Part shown: piece after piece, positions 1 to 7,551 of the stretch
Position numbering within the stretch: position 1 is the first letter of the stretch
Layout of the letters: each line of letters starts with the position of its first letter
Origin: CAYQMF01 sp964418595
GTDB taxonomy: Bacteria > Planctomycetota > UBA1135 > UBA2386
Direction of reading: 5' to 3'
DNA: 18,582 nt
Assembly (NCBI GenBank): GCA_964418595.1
Contig: CAYQMF010000128.1
Location: 1 to 18,582 of the forward strand
The notes under the pieces: model-generated
Told to the model about the DNA's origin: nothing
The model's database searches: none
Seen by the model: only the letters and a program-made list of their open reading frames with translations
Program-made: the position numbers and the translations under genes

Positions 1-2
1 CA

Positions 3-785
3 CCGCTGGGGAACCCGTACACCTACACCGGGCGGCGACTCGATGGCGAGACGGGACTGATGTACTACCGGAACCGGTACTACTGGCCGGCGCTGGGGCG
101 GTTCGTGACGGGGGATCCGATCGGCTTGTGGGGGGACGTGCACGGGGTCGGCAATGGCTACATGTATGCGGGGAACAGCCCGGCGTTCTTGAACGACCCC
201 TTTGGCGAGCAGGTCGCGGCAGGCTTCGCGCGCGCGGCGGCGGAGATGTTCCGTCGTCGGAGAGACGAAGTCGCAAGACACTTTCCATCGGGATTGACAC
301 CGCGGTACCTCGGGCGGCATCCCGCGATGAAGTGCCTTCCAATAGACAAAGAAGGTGCCCCCGACTTCGGTGCGAGTGACGAGATAACCAGGTTCCGTGA
401 TGACGGCTATTGGGATGACCTGGAACAAAGGTCCCATGACGCCAACGCTGAGTTGGGCGGGTTCATATTACAGGACGATCATGGTAACGTGTGGCTAATA
501 GAGTATAATGGGAAGGGCACGCCCGAGTCACTTGATCTTGGGACCCTCCTCGCAGAAGCAGAGGCCTCCGGGATGACTATCCTCGCATCATTCCACACGC
601 ATCCGAGCGGCGCTGCCAATCCGAGTACAAAACTGGATGGGCCATCGGACGAGAAGGCCATGAGAGGCAAGCTCGGAAACTACACGATGATGATTGTAGC
701 GGACACATCGAGGCTAAGGCGTGGCGGTCGCAAGATACGGAGCATGACGGCAACGTACAGCAATAGGACGACGATGTTCAAATGA
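3..785 (+). CDS. RHS repeat-associated core protein, C-terminal part, with JAB/DUF4329-like toxin tip (5' partial)
   Basis: The frame is open from the first bases, so the gene is cut by the window edge. The start is the canonical RHS core: NPYTYTGRRLDGETGLMYYR, then YYWPALGRFVTGDPIGLWGD, where the family's RYYDPxxGRFxxxDPIG motif is recognisable. After the conserved NDPFGE the sequence is no longer RHS-like, as expected for the variable toxin tip of RHS/polymorphic toxins. That tip contains ELGGFIL (Glu codon near 450), FHTHP (594-608) and GPSDEKA (from about 642), a Glu...His-x-His-Pro...Ser-Asp arrangement like JAMM/JAB metalloproteases and DUF4329 domains. RHS proteins usually build a shell that encloses and delivers such a domain to competing cells. 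Spacing to the Ser-Asp pair is longer than in classical JAMM, so catalysis is not certain. Base composition falls after about 240, typical of exchangeable toxin tips. The stop overlaps the next start (ATGA). Confidence 0.85.
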   Translation, partial: PLGNPYTYTGRRLDGETGLMYYRNRYYWPALGRFVTGDPIGLWGDVHGVGNGYMYAGNSPAFLNDPFGEQVAAGFARAAAEMFRRRRDEVARHFPSGLTPRYLGRHPAMKCLPIDKEGAPDFGASDEITRFRDDGYWDDLEQRSHDANAELGGFILQDDHGNVWLIEYNGKGTPESLDLGTLLAEAEASGMTILASFHTHPSGAANPSTKLDGPSDEKAMRGKLGNYTMMIVADTSRLRRGGRKIRSMTATYSNRTTMFK

Positions 786-1180
786 AGCCACGTCTAGTTG
801 GGTTTTTCTTCTGGATGATCATATGGTTGGCGTTGGGGGCACAATGTGGCTACGCGCCACGGCAGCCCGATCAGTTGGTGACAGAAGAATCACAAGGTCG
901 TACGGGCGCGGATAGACATGCGTCACCCATCGATTGGGTGGAGGTTCGAGACGAGCTGGCGTGGCCGGGCGTGCCGTGGGAGGACGCCCAGGAATTGCGA
1001 CATTTCTTTGATTTGGATCCCGAGATTGCCCCTAGGCTTGGTGACAAGAGCAGCTTGTACATCGTCGTTCAGTATCATGATCAAAGGAATGGCGTGGAGC
1101 TGTATTTGCACAGAAGGTCCAAGAGTGGACATTCCAGCGCCTCGATTGCTTCCATCAGGCTCCAGCGAGTCCGGGACTGA
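782..1180 (+). CDS. Small signal-bearing protein, candidate immunity partner of the RHS toxin tip
   Basis: This 132-residue protein starts inside the stop codon of the RHS gene (ATGA, 782-785), so the two are very likely translated together. The first 22 residues, with the core GFFFWMIIWLALGA, form a hydrophobic signal or anchor ending just before a Cys. The site reads GAQC, not a clean lipobox, so a lipoprotein is possible but not shown. The rest is soluble, acidic-to-neutral and rich in Trp and aromatic residues. I do not recognise the family. The role as immunity protein is inferred from position: in polymorphic toxin loci the immunity gene directly follows the toxin tip. An exported immunity protein would imply protection in the periplasm. 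Base composition is lower in GC than the genes after 1217, matching the toxin tip, which suggests that both travelled together. Confidence 0.6.
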   Translation: MKPRLVGFFFWMIIWLALGAQCGYAPRQPDQLVTEESQGRTGADRHASPIDWVEVRDELAWPGVPWEDAQELRHFFDLDPEIAPRLGDKSSLYIVVQYHDQRNGVELYLHRRSKSGHSSASIASIRLQRVRD

Positions 1181-1216
1181 TGCGGGGATCTCTGTGTGCC
1201 CGAGGATTCCACGGGG

Positions 1217-1516
1217 TCACATCGCGACCACGCGCGCGTTCGCTCCGATCGGGTGACCTTCCTTGTCGAGCCACGTCTCGTGGACGCCCGCCGCGCTGAC
1301 GGCGTACTCGGCCCGGCGGGTCATGCGTCGCCCGAGCCAGAGCATCGGAAGGATCAGCCCGACCATGCCGCCCAGCACGTTGCCGAACGTGAGCGCCAAT
1401 CCCAGTGCCATGCCCGCCATGCCAGCGAGCCACATGGCGAGGAACACGCGGCCGCTCCGTCCGCCCGGAACGGCGCGGGTGCGGAAGGTGATCGGAACGT
1501 CGTGGGTAGCGTTCAT
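1217..1516 (-). CDS. Small two-helix membrane protein of unknown function
   Basis: This 99-residue protein starts with MNATHDVPITF. Residues about 24-62 are almost entirely hydrophobic (FLAMWLAGMAGMALGLAL, then GGMVGLILPMLWLG) and form two probable membrane helices joined by a short turn. They are followed by the basic stretch RRMTRR and a soluble tail of about 30 residues. The start codon shares one base with the stop of the upstream FG-GAP gene (TGATG, 1514-1518 on the minus strand), so translation is probably coupled and the two proteins may work together. The tail (YAVSAAGVHETWLDKEG) resembles a short beta hairpin of the PH-like type seen after two-helix anchors, but this is only an impression. 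No family is recognised. The gene is convergent with the RHS-associated pair, with only 36 bp between the stops. Confidence 0.65.
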   Translation of the reverse strand: MNATHDVPITFRTRAVPGGRSGRVFLAMWLAGMAGMALGLALTFGNVLGGMVGLILPMLWLGRRMTRRAEYAVSAAGVHETWLDKEGHPIGANARVVAM

Positions 1517-2973
1517 CACTCGAGCCAGTCGCCGAACATGTTGGTGAAGCGCGCGCGCGTGATGTCGGCGGGGGCGATCAGGGCCTGGAAGCTCCACACA
1601 CCGGCAAGGGTGGGGATCGCGGGGATGGTGAGCCAGAGGCTGGCTTCGCCCGCGGGCGCCGGCATGGGGAGGTGTGCGCAGACGGTGGCGGTGGCGAGGT
1701 CGAGACCGAAGCGCCCGAACGATCCGATCGTGACCGGCGTCGCCGCGTAGCCGCGCGCCACGACGATGACGGCGAGCGCCGGCTCGGCGCGGCCGCGCCG
1801 GGCGATGACCTGCAGCTCCCAGGGTTGACCGAACTCCGGGCGCTGCGGGGCGTCGAGCTGCCGCTCGAAGTTGGTGAGGGCGAGGCTGGCAGCGAGGCCG
1901 CCGAGGAAGAGGTCGGCGTCGCCGTCGAGATCGAGATCGAAGGCGCCTGCGGCGTCGCCCACGAGGTTCGGCGCCGACCAGGACGCCGGTTGCCAGGCAC
2001 CGGTGTTCAGGAAGATCGCGACCGGCGCGGCTGCGCCGACCCCGGTCGCCCCGGCGAAGCACAGGTCGAGGTCGCCGTCGGCATCGAAGTCGCCAAGGCA
2101 CACGGCGCGCGCGACGAGCGCCGTCGTCAGCAGCTCGGTCGTGAACGCGCCGAACCCGTCGTTGCGCAGGACGGCGTTCTGGCTGCCTGCGATCACGACG
2201 TCGAGGTCGCCGTCGTGGTCGAGGTCGCCGACGGCGAGGGCGCGGGCGAACGCGGGGGCGTTCCAGGCCAACGTCGTCGGCACGAACGCGCCATGGCCGT
2301 TGCCCAGGAGGAGACGGGTCGCGCCCACAGGACTGGCCACGACGAGATCGAGGTGGCCGTCGCCGTTGGTGTCGAGCAGGCACACCGCGGACGCTTCGCC
2401 CTGCGCCTGCGGGACGTTGCCCGGCGTGACGTCGGCGAACGTGCCCGCGCCATCGTTGCGCAGCAGGACCACTGGCGTGGCGACCCCACCCAGCACCAGA
2501 TCGAGGTCGCCGTCGCCGTCGATGTCGCCCACGGTGATGGCGTTGGCCGCGACCGCAGGGATGGCATTCGCCACGATCTCCTGCAGATGGCCTGCGCCGT
2601 CGTTGCGCAGCAGGACGTTCGTACCCGCCGTGCCGTCATGCCCGACGAAGATCGCGTCGAGGTCGCCGTCACCATCGACATCGGCGAGCGCCACGCCGCG
2701 CGCGGGCGTGGTGAGCGCCGGCAGTTGCGTCGCCGTGGCATCGCGGAAGCTGCCGCTGCGCCGACCCAGGACGAACGTGTGCCGCCCGTCGCCCTTGCAG
2801 ATGAGCACATCGGGGCGCCCGTCGCGATCGATGTCGCCGAACGCGTAGCCCGTGACGCCGCCGGTCGGATCGAGCGCGGGCTGGCGCGCGCGGTCGCGGA
2901 AGTCGAGGGTCTGCGCGGACGCGAGGCCGACGAGGGCGAGAGGGATGGCGATGCGGATCGGCGGGTTCGGCAT
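1516..2973 (-). CDS. Exported FG-GAP/VCBS repeat protein
   Basis: This 485-residue secreted or surface protein begins with a signal peptide (MPNPPIRIAIPLALVGLASA, then Gln). Seven FG-GAP/VCBS-type repeats follow, each with an acidic Ca-binding-like loop: DIDRDGRPD (~47), DVDGDGDLD (~98), DIDGDGDLD (~150), DTNGDGHLD (~201), DLDHDGDLD (~250), DFDADGDLD (~295) and DLDLDGDAD (~346). Spacing of about 50 residues fits blades of a beta-propeller. Several blades end in LLRNDGxG. The last ~105 residues form a beta-rich tail resembling that of the di-heme peroxidase at 10310-11932. The frame stays open to 3114, but the ATG at 2973 is chosen because it opens the signal peptide and has AGGAGAAGGAG just upstream; the extension is Arg-rich and unlike a protein start. 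Adhesion or binding is a common role of such propellers, but the ligand cannot be read from the sequence. Confidence 0.88.
   Translation of the reverse strand: MPNPPIRIAIPLALVGLASAQTLDFRDRARQPALDPTGGVTGYAFGDIDRDGRPDVLICKGDGRHTFVLGRRSGSFRDATATQLPALTTPARGVALADVDGDGDLDAIFVGHDGTAGTNVLLRNDGAGHLQEIVANAIPAVAANAITVGDIDGDGDLDLVLGGVATPVVLLRNDGAGTFADVTPGNVPQAQGEASAVCLLDTNGDGHLDLVVASPVGATRLLLGNGHGAFVPTTLAWNAPAFARALAVGDLDHDGDLDVVIAGSQNAVLRNDGFGAFTTELLTTALVARAVCLGDFDADGDLDLCFAGATGVGAAAPVAIFLNTGAWQPASWSAPNLVGDAAGAFDLDLDGDADLFLGGLAASLALTNFERQLDAPQRPEFGQPWELQVIARRGRAEPALAVIVVARGYAATPVTIGSFGRFGLDLATATVCAHLPMPAPAGEASLWLTIPAIPTLAGVWSFQALIAPADITRARFTNMFGDWLE
1960..2860 (-). repeat. Coding tandem repeat, period about 150 bp, encoding the FG-GAP loops
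   Basis: The plus strand carries recurring copies of GAGGTCGCCGTC-like words near 2070, 2205, 2504 and 2665, with a diverged copy near 2353. Each encodes the Asp-rich loop of one propeller blade. The copies are conserved mainly in the loop, with diverged sequence between. They are therefore protein repeats, not a mobile element, although the shared words could allow recombination between blades. Confidence 0.75.
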
Positions 2974-2977
2974 GGGG

Positions 2978-2988
2978 CTCCTTCTCCT
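2978..2988 (-). promoter_or_regulatory. Ribosome binding site that fixes the FG-GAP gene start
   Basis: On the minus strand the sequence AGGAGAAGGAG lies 4 bases (nearer GGAG) to 10 bases (farther AGGAG) before the ATG at 2973. It is one of the few clear Shine-Dalgarno sequences in the window, and it supports the short start over the longer open frame. Confidence 0.7.
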
Positions 2989-3161
2989 GCGGCGGCCGTC
3001 CAGACCGTGGCTTCGAAGGCTACTCCGGCCCCCGCGCACGTGGCGTCTCATGAAGGGACGGAGCGGAGGCGGCCACACGCCGGAGGACCGCGCGGTCGCA
3101 CCGTCTTCTCTCACCCAGGTCGAGACCCGTGCCGGGTCGCCGCCTACGCTCCCGCCCCGGC
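2989..3161. promoter_or_regulatory. Divergent intergenic region between the FG-GAP gene and the transporter gene
   Basis: The two genes point away from each other across this gap, so promoters for both should lie here. No convincing -35/-10 pair or operator palindrome is visible by eye. The inference rests on gene orientation alone. Confidence 0.35.
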
Positions 3162-4460
3162 ATGCACTCCGACTCCGGCCGGTGGCTCCGGCTCGTGTTC
3201 TTCCCGCTCACCGCCACCGCCGGCCTCGCGACAGCGGCCTTCGGTGAGGTCACGTCGCACGGGATCGTGCTGCCGGGGGCGATCCCGTACGCGTTCGTCC
3301 TGTTCGTGCTCGTGCTCCTGGGGATCGGGCTGTTCCACCACCACACGCTGTACGTGGCGCTCGTCGGCGCTGCCGTGATCACGCTGTACACGGCGTGGCT
3401 CGCGCCCGACCATCACCCGTCGCCCGCGACGCCGGGGCTGTGGCCGCACTTCGTACACGAACTCGACCACACCCTGCTCAACCTCGGCGCGCTGATCCTC
3501 GGCTTCACGCTGCTCGCCGACCTGTTCGAGCGCTCGCACGTGCCCGAGCATCTCGTGCGGGTGCTGCCGCGGTCGCCGTTTCGGGCCGCCATCGTCCTGT
3601 TGGCGATCGTGTGGGTGCTCTCGTCGTTCCTCGACAACATCGCCGCCGCCATGATCGGCGGTGTGATGGCGATGCGGACCTTCCGCGCGGAGGTCGGCGT
3701 CGCCTTCCTCGCCGCACTCATCGCAGCCAGCAACGCGGGTGGGGCGTGGAGCGTGCTCGGCGACACGACGACGACGATGATGTGGATCGCGGGCATCTCG
3801 CCATGGGCCGTGCTCCACTGCATCGTCGCGTCGGCCGTCGCGTTCGCCTGCTTCGCCATTCCGGGCGCCCGGAAGCAGGCGCAGTTGACTCCGGATCCCG
3901 TCGCTGAGTCCGGCGGGTGCCCCTCCATCGACTGGTTGCGCCTCCTCAACGTGTTGCTTGTCCTGCTCGGCGCGCTCACGACCAACGTGCTCCTCGACCG
4001 TCCGTTCGTGGGCGTGTGGGCCATGCTGTTCGTGGGCAGCCTGTGGCGGGCCCCGACCTGGTCGCATCTGGGCCCCGCGATGAAAGGCACCGCGTTCCTG
4101 CTCTCGCTCGTGTGGTGTGCATCGCTCATGCCGGTGCGGGCGTTGCCCGAGGCGTCATGGGTGACCGCGCTCGGGCTGGGGTTCCTCTCGGCGGTGTTCG
4201 ACAACATCCCGCTCACCAAGCTGGCGCTCGCCCAGGGCGGGTACGACTGGGGCGTGTTGTCGTTCGCGGTCGGGTTCGGCGGCTCGATGCTCTGGTTCGG
4301 TTCCAGCGCCGGCGTCGCGCTCGCCGCGGTGTTCCCGGCGCTGCGCAACACCGGCCGGTACCTGTACGAGGCCTGGCCGGTTGCGGTGGCCTACGTGGTC
4401 GGCTTCGCCGCCCTGCTCGCGGCGATGGGCTGGCATCCGACGCCGATCCTGCGGCACTGA
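3162..4460 (+). CDS. NhaD/ArsB-type (ion transporter superfamily) membrane antiporter
   Basis: This 432-residue inner-membrane protein has about ten to twelve hydrophobic segments. It shows the duplicated signature of the NhaD/ArsB/CitM ion transporter superfamily. The first half has SSFLDNIAAAMIGG (~154-167) and SNAGGAWSVLGDTTTTMMWI (~190-209). The second half has VFDNIPLTKLALAQGG (~344-359) and GGSMLWFGSSAGVA. The paired FLDN/FDN helices normally line the ion path, and the NAGGAWxxxGDxTTTMxWI string is typical of NhaD-like Na+/H+ antiporters. Sodium/proton exchange is therefore the best guess. An organic-acid or anion substrate cannot be excluded. ATG 3162 is chosen; an in-frame GTG at 3129 would add 11 mostly basic residues, and neither has a strong ribosome site. 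The gene appears to stand alone, 123 bp before an exported protein. Confidence 0.82.
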   Translation: MHSDSGRWLRLVFFPLTATAGLATAAFGEVTSHGIVLPGAIPYAFVLFVLVLLGIGLFHHHTLYVALVGAAVITLYTAWLAPDHHPSPATPGLWPHFVHELDHTLLNLGALILGFTLLADLFERSHVPEHLVRVLPRSPFRAAIVLLAIVWVLSSFLDNIAAAMIGGVMAMRTFRAEVGVAFLAALIAASNAGGAWSVLGDTTTTMMWIAGISPWAVLHCIVASAVAFACFAIPGARKQAQLTPDPVAESGGCPSIDWLRLLNVLLVLLGALTTNVLLDRPFVGVWAMLFVGSLWRAPTWSHLGPAMKGTAFLLSLVWCASLMPVRALPEASWVTALGLGFLSAVFDNIPLTKLALAQGGYDWGVLSFAVGFGGSMLWFGSSAGVALAAVFPALRNTGRYLYEAWPVAVAYVVGFAALLAAMGWHPTPILRH

Positions 4461-4583
4461 CCGGACGACGATCTCCGGGTCTGCGCGAACGCGGCGACGG
4501 CGACGTCGCTGCCTTGGCGGGACGCGCTCACGTCGAGCGCGACTCGAGTCACCAAGAAAACCACTGTTCGCAAAGACACTGTC

Positions 4584-5423
4584 ATGGCTTCCTCCAAGTT
4601 CGTCCTGTTCACTACCGCCGCCCTCCTGATCACGACCGGCCTCACCGCGCAGTCGGTGCGCAACATCGGGCCGTACTCCAAGGGCATCGGCAACACCTGG
4701 CTCGGCGGGTCGGTCACGCTGGCCGGCTCCCTCTCGAACTCCACGTCCAGCGGGCGCATGCCCGGCGTGGTCACCCGCACCGGTCGCGCCAACCTCGGCG
4801 CCACCGTCGATGCCAGCATCCTCAAGTTCGCGCTCCGTGCCGTGCAGTTCGACCTGACCGCGCAGAACACGGTCACGACGAGTTCGGCCTCGCTGCCGAC
4901 GCAGAACGCCACCGGCGCCTTCCGCCTGCAGCTCTGCGGGATCGTCGTCAACAACCGCTCCGTGCAGACCACGGGCTACCTCGGTGGGATCCCGGCGACC
5001 GAGTACAGCCTCTTCCCTGGTGACGTGCGCGCCCCCGTCGGTGTCGGCCCGTTCACCGTGACCCTGGGCGGCAACGCCGGCGTCACGCTCGGGGCGGGCG
5101 CCAACGTGATCCTGCCGACGACAACGCCGGAAGTGCGCCTCCTGGCGTCGGCCACGACGAGCGTGGTCGGTCGCGCCTTCGTGTCGGTGGGCGTGATCGG
5201 CTTCGCCGCCGGTGTGGAGCTGAAGGCCCGCTTCGCGGAGCAGCGCCTCACGATGGGCGTGGTGGCCAGCGCGATCTCCGGCCTGTCCGGCACCGTCGGG
5301 TACCAGATCCAGGCCATGAGCCTCAAGCTGATCGCGTTCCTCGAGGCCTTCTGGACCCGCGTCTACTCGACCACGCTGGTGAGCTGGGGCTCTGGCTGGG
5401 AAGGTCGCGAGCTGCTGAACTGA
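4584..5423 (+). CDS. Exported protein of unknown function
   Basis: This 279-residue protein begins with a signal peptide (MASSKFVLFTTAALLITTGLTA, then Gln). The mature part is rich in Thr, Ser, Gly, Val and Ala with alternating hydrophobic residues, suggesting beta-sheet. It has a single Cys and no recognisable catalytic motif. Residues ~150-215 contain a glycine/alanine-rich stretch (VTLGGNAGVTLGAGANVILP). The C-terminal third (SLKLIAFLEAFWTRVYSTTL) looks more helical and aromatic and ends in a WGSGWEGRELLN tail. I do not recognise a family. A terminator-like hairpin lies 45 bp after the stop, so the gene is probably its own transcription unit or the end of one that starts with the transporter. 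The start is the first Met and opens the signal peptide directly. Confidence 0.7.
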   Translation: MASSKFVLFTTAALLITTGLTAQSVRNIGPYSKGIGNTWLGGSVTLAGSLSNSTSSGRMPGVVTRTGRANLGATVDASILKFALRAVQFDLTAQNTVTTSSASLPTQNATGAFRLQLCGIVVNNRSVQTTGYLGGIPATEYSLFPGDVRAPVGVGPFTVTLGGNAGVTLGAGANVILPTTTPEVRLLASATTSVVGRAFVSVGVIGFAAGVELKARFAEQRLTMGVVASAISGLSGTVGYQIQAMSLKLIAFLEAFWTRVYSTTLVSWGSGWEGRELLN

Positions 5424-5468
5424 CCGGCGGAGCTGCGGCCGACGGCCGCGGCGATGACTCAGCTCCTG

Positions 5469-5510
5469 CCGGCCGGCGTCACCCGCGAGGTGGCGCCGGC
5501 CGGTTGCGTT
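5469..5510 (+). terminator. Rho-independent-type terminator hairpin
   Basis: CCGGCCGGCGTCACC (5469-5483) pairs with GGTGGCGCCGGCCGG (5489-5503), a 15-bp stem with one mismatch and a 5-base loop. It is followed by the T-containing tail TTGCGTTTCT. The T tract is interrupted, so termination may be partial. It lies between the exported protein and the lipid-transfer-like gene. Confidence 0.65.
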
Positions 5511-5557
5511 TCTCGCGAACGCACATGGCCCGGGGATCGCTGCTGCGGGTGACCACC

Positions 5558-7501
5558 ATGAACACACCGTCGCGCACCCCTTCCCGTCTCGTCGTGACCG
5601 CCGGCCTCGCCGTCGCGATCACCCTCGGTGCCGTCTGGCTGTGGTGCGGCGACCGCGTTGGCGCGGCGCCGGCTCCGGCCACTCGCCTGGACAAGGCTTC
5701 CGCCCCCATCGCGCTGGCCGTCGAGCCGCACGATGCTCCGACCCGCACCGAGGCGCTGGCTCGCGACGGCTACTACACCGCGCCGGTGGGCACGACCCTC
5801 ACCTGCACCCTCGGCGGTCGCTTCGAGTACGGCGTGGCGCCGGCCGAAGGCTCGCGGCAGATCTCGGGCTTCCAGGTGAGTAGCGCGCTCGACCTCCAGA
5901 TCGTCGACCGCCGCCGCGACGAGCTCGCGGTGAAGGTCGAGCTGCGCGGGTTCTCACTGTCGCCGCTGGCGGGCGGCGCCGGCGCCGACGACGGGGGCCT
6001 CGGCCGCGCCGTGCAACGGCCGTTCTGGGTGCGGCTCGGTACCGATGGCGCCGTGCACGGCTATCGATTCGCCGAGGAGCTGACCGGCGAGCAGCGCAAC
6101 TTCGTGCGCGGCGTCTTCTCCGCCTACATGCACGCGGTGCCCGCAGATGCGCAGGGCACGTGGGAAGCCAACGACGTCGACGCCGCCGGCACGTTGATCG
6201 CCAGCTTCCGTCTGGAGGCCGGCCGCGACGCCGACGCGACCAGCGTCGAGCGTCACAAGCTGCGCTACACCGCGATGGCCGGCGACGAGATCCACCCGCA
6301 CGAGTTCACCGGCGGTTCGCGCGCCACGTTCTCGCGCGCCCTCGGCTGGCTGCGCGGCGTCGACGTCGACGAGCGCACGACCCTGCGGATGGACGAACTC
6401 GGCCTCGCGATCGAGGCCAGGACCGTGCTCGCGATCACGCTGGTGGAGGCGTCGGTGCAGCGGGAGTCGACGACGGCGGCGTGGGACGAGGCGTGGCTGC
6501 CGGCAGGCGGCCACACGGAAGATCTCGTCGCGGGCGCGGAGGCGCACGATCGCGCGCGCTGGAGCAAGCTCCTCGAGCGCGAGACCCTGGTCTCGCTGAC
6601 GAACGCGCTGGCCGCGCTCCTCGTGGCCGAACCCCAGGACGCCGAGGCCATCGACAAGGCATGGCTCGCCATCCAGTGGCTCGTGCGCCTGCGCCCGGAG
6701 ACGGCGCGCGAGATCCAGGCACGCGTGGCCGCCGGGATGGATGCGCACCTCGGTCGGATGCTGCTGTCGGCGCTGGGCGGCGCGGGCACGATCGCAGCGC
6801 AGGACGTGCTCGCCGCGCTGCGCGCCGACGCGTCGTTGCCCGGGGAGGTGCGCACCGCCGCGACGATGGCGCTGTTCCAGCTCGCCGCTCCGAGCCCGCG
6901 CGTGCTCGGCGATCTGACCCGGGATCTCGGCGGGGCACGCGAGTTCACCGGCGACGACGCGCTCGCGATGCTGCTGCTCGGTGCCTTGGCGCCGCGCGCC
7001 GGCGAGGCGAGGATCGAGGGGCGCTCCGCGCTCGATGTGCTGCTTGGGTTCGAAGCCCAGGCCGCCGACCAAGGTCGGCTCGACCTGTGGCTCGACGCGC
7101 TGGGCAACACCGGCAGCGAGGCCGTGGTGGCCCACGCCGGACGCTTCGTCGCGCATCCCGACGACGCCGTGCGCGCGGCGGCCTACCACGCGCTGCGCCG
7201 CGTGCCGGGCGCCGCGTCGCTGGCGCTGCTCGAGCGCGGCTTCGCCGATCCTTCGCCGGCCGTGCGCGCCGACGTGGTGGCCGCGCTCGGCCAGCACGAC
7301 TCCGCCACCGCGCGCGCCCTCCTCGGCCGCGCCGCCCGCGACGACGCCGACGCCGACGTGCGCCGCGCCAGCGTCGCCGCGCTCGCCCGGTTCGCGACTC
7401 CGGGCACCGCGGCACGGCAGACGCTGGAGTTCGTGGCGCAGAGCGACCCCGACGCGACCAACCGCAGCCAGGCGCGCGGCTTCCTGGCCGGGGGGCGCTG
7501 A
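5558..7501 (+). CDS. Membrane-anchored or exported protein resembling the vitellogenin/large lipid transfer N-terminal module, with HEAT-like C-terminus
   Basis: This 647-residue protein has an N-terminal signal or anchor (~10-30, LVVTAGLAVAITLGAVWLW). Residues ~80-300 are beta-rich. The pattern resembles the beta-barrel half of vitellogenin_N/large lipid transfer proteins: a strand pair around CTLGGRFEYGVAP, a stretch SGFQVSSALDLQIVDRRRDE, then RPFWVRLGTDGAVHGYRFAE leading into RNFVRGVFSAYMHAVP, like the animal FxFxxxxGkVxxIy...NiKrGilSaLQ string. Residues ~340-640 are helical HEAT-like repeats. One segment reads LDALGNTGSEAVVAHAGRF...AVRAAAYHALRRVPGAA, close to the ALGNAG...VRxxAxxALRxi signature of the animal helical domain. 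Binding or moving lipids outside the cytoplasm is an inference. ATG 5558 is preferred over an upstream TTG at 5504, which lies inside the terminator. The HtrA-like gene follows 50 bp later, suggesting one operon. Confidence 0.7.
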   Translation: MNTPSRTPSRLVVTAGLAVAITLGAVWLWCGDRVGAAPAPATRLDKASAPIALAVEPHDAPTRTEALARDGYYTAPVGTTLTCTLGGRFEYGVAPAEGSRQISGFQVSSALDLQIVDRRRDELAVKVELRGFSLSPLAGGAGADDGGLGRAVQRPFWVRLGTDGAVHGYRFAEELTGEQRNFVRGVFSAYMHAVPADAQGTWEANDVDAAGTLIASFRLEAGRDADATSVERHKLRYTAMAGDEIHPHEFTGGSRATFSRALGWLRGVDVDERTTLRMDELGLAIEARTVLAITLVEASVQRESTTAAWDEAWLPAGGHTEDLVAGAEAHDRARWSKLLERETLVSLTNALAALLVAEPQDAEAIDKAWLAIQWLVRLRPETAREIQARVAAGMDAHLGRMLLSALGGAGTIAAQDVLAALRADASLPGEVRTAATMALFQLAAPSPRVLGDLTRDLGGAREFTGDDALAMLLLGALAPRAGEARIEGRSALDVLLGFEAQAADQGRLDLWLDALGNTGSEAVVAHAGRFVAHPDDAVRAAAYHALRRVPGAASLALLERGFADPSPAVRADVVAALGQHDSATARALLGRAARDDADADVRRASVAALARFATPGTAARQTLEFVAQSDPDATNRSQARGFLAGGR

Positions 7502-7551
7502 GCGCGGCGAAGGCCTCGCCGGCCTGACCCGCGTCGCGTACCCTCCGCGCC

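Noticed and set aside
1960..2860. Regularly spaced similar words that might suggest a CRISPR-like array
   Set aside because: The period is about 150 bp, copies are imperfect and each encodes an FG-GAP acidic loop within one open frame.
1672..3378. A 568-residue plus-strand open frame opposite the FG-GAP gene
   Set aside because: Its translation is Arg/Val/Glu-rich shadow sequence of the acidic repeats on the other strand. It has no protein family features and runs through the divergent promoter region.
5504..5557. Earlier TTG start for the lipid-transfer-like gene
   Set aside because: It lies inside the terminator-like hairpin tail and would place 18 extra residues before an otherwise normal signal peptide.
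5954..7297. A 447-residue minus-strand open frame opposite the lipid-transfer-like gene
   Set aside because: Arg/His/Gly-rich low-complexity translation typical of antisense frames in very GC-rich DNA; the plus-strand protein has clear domains.
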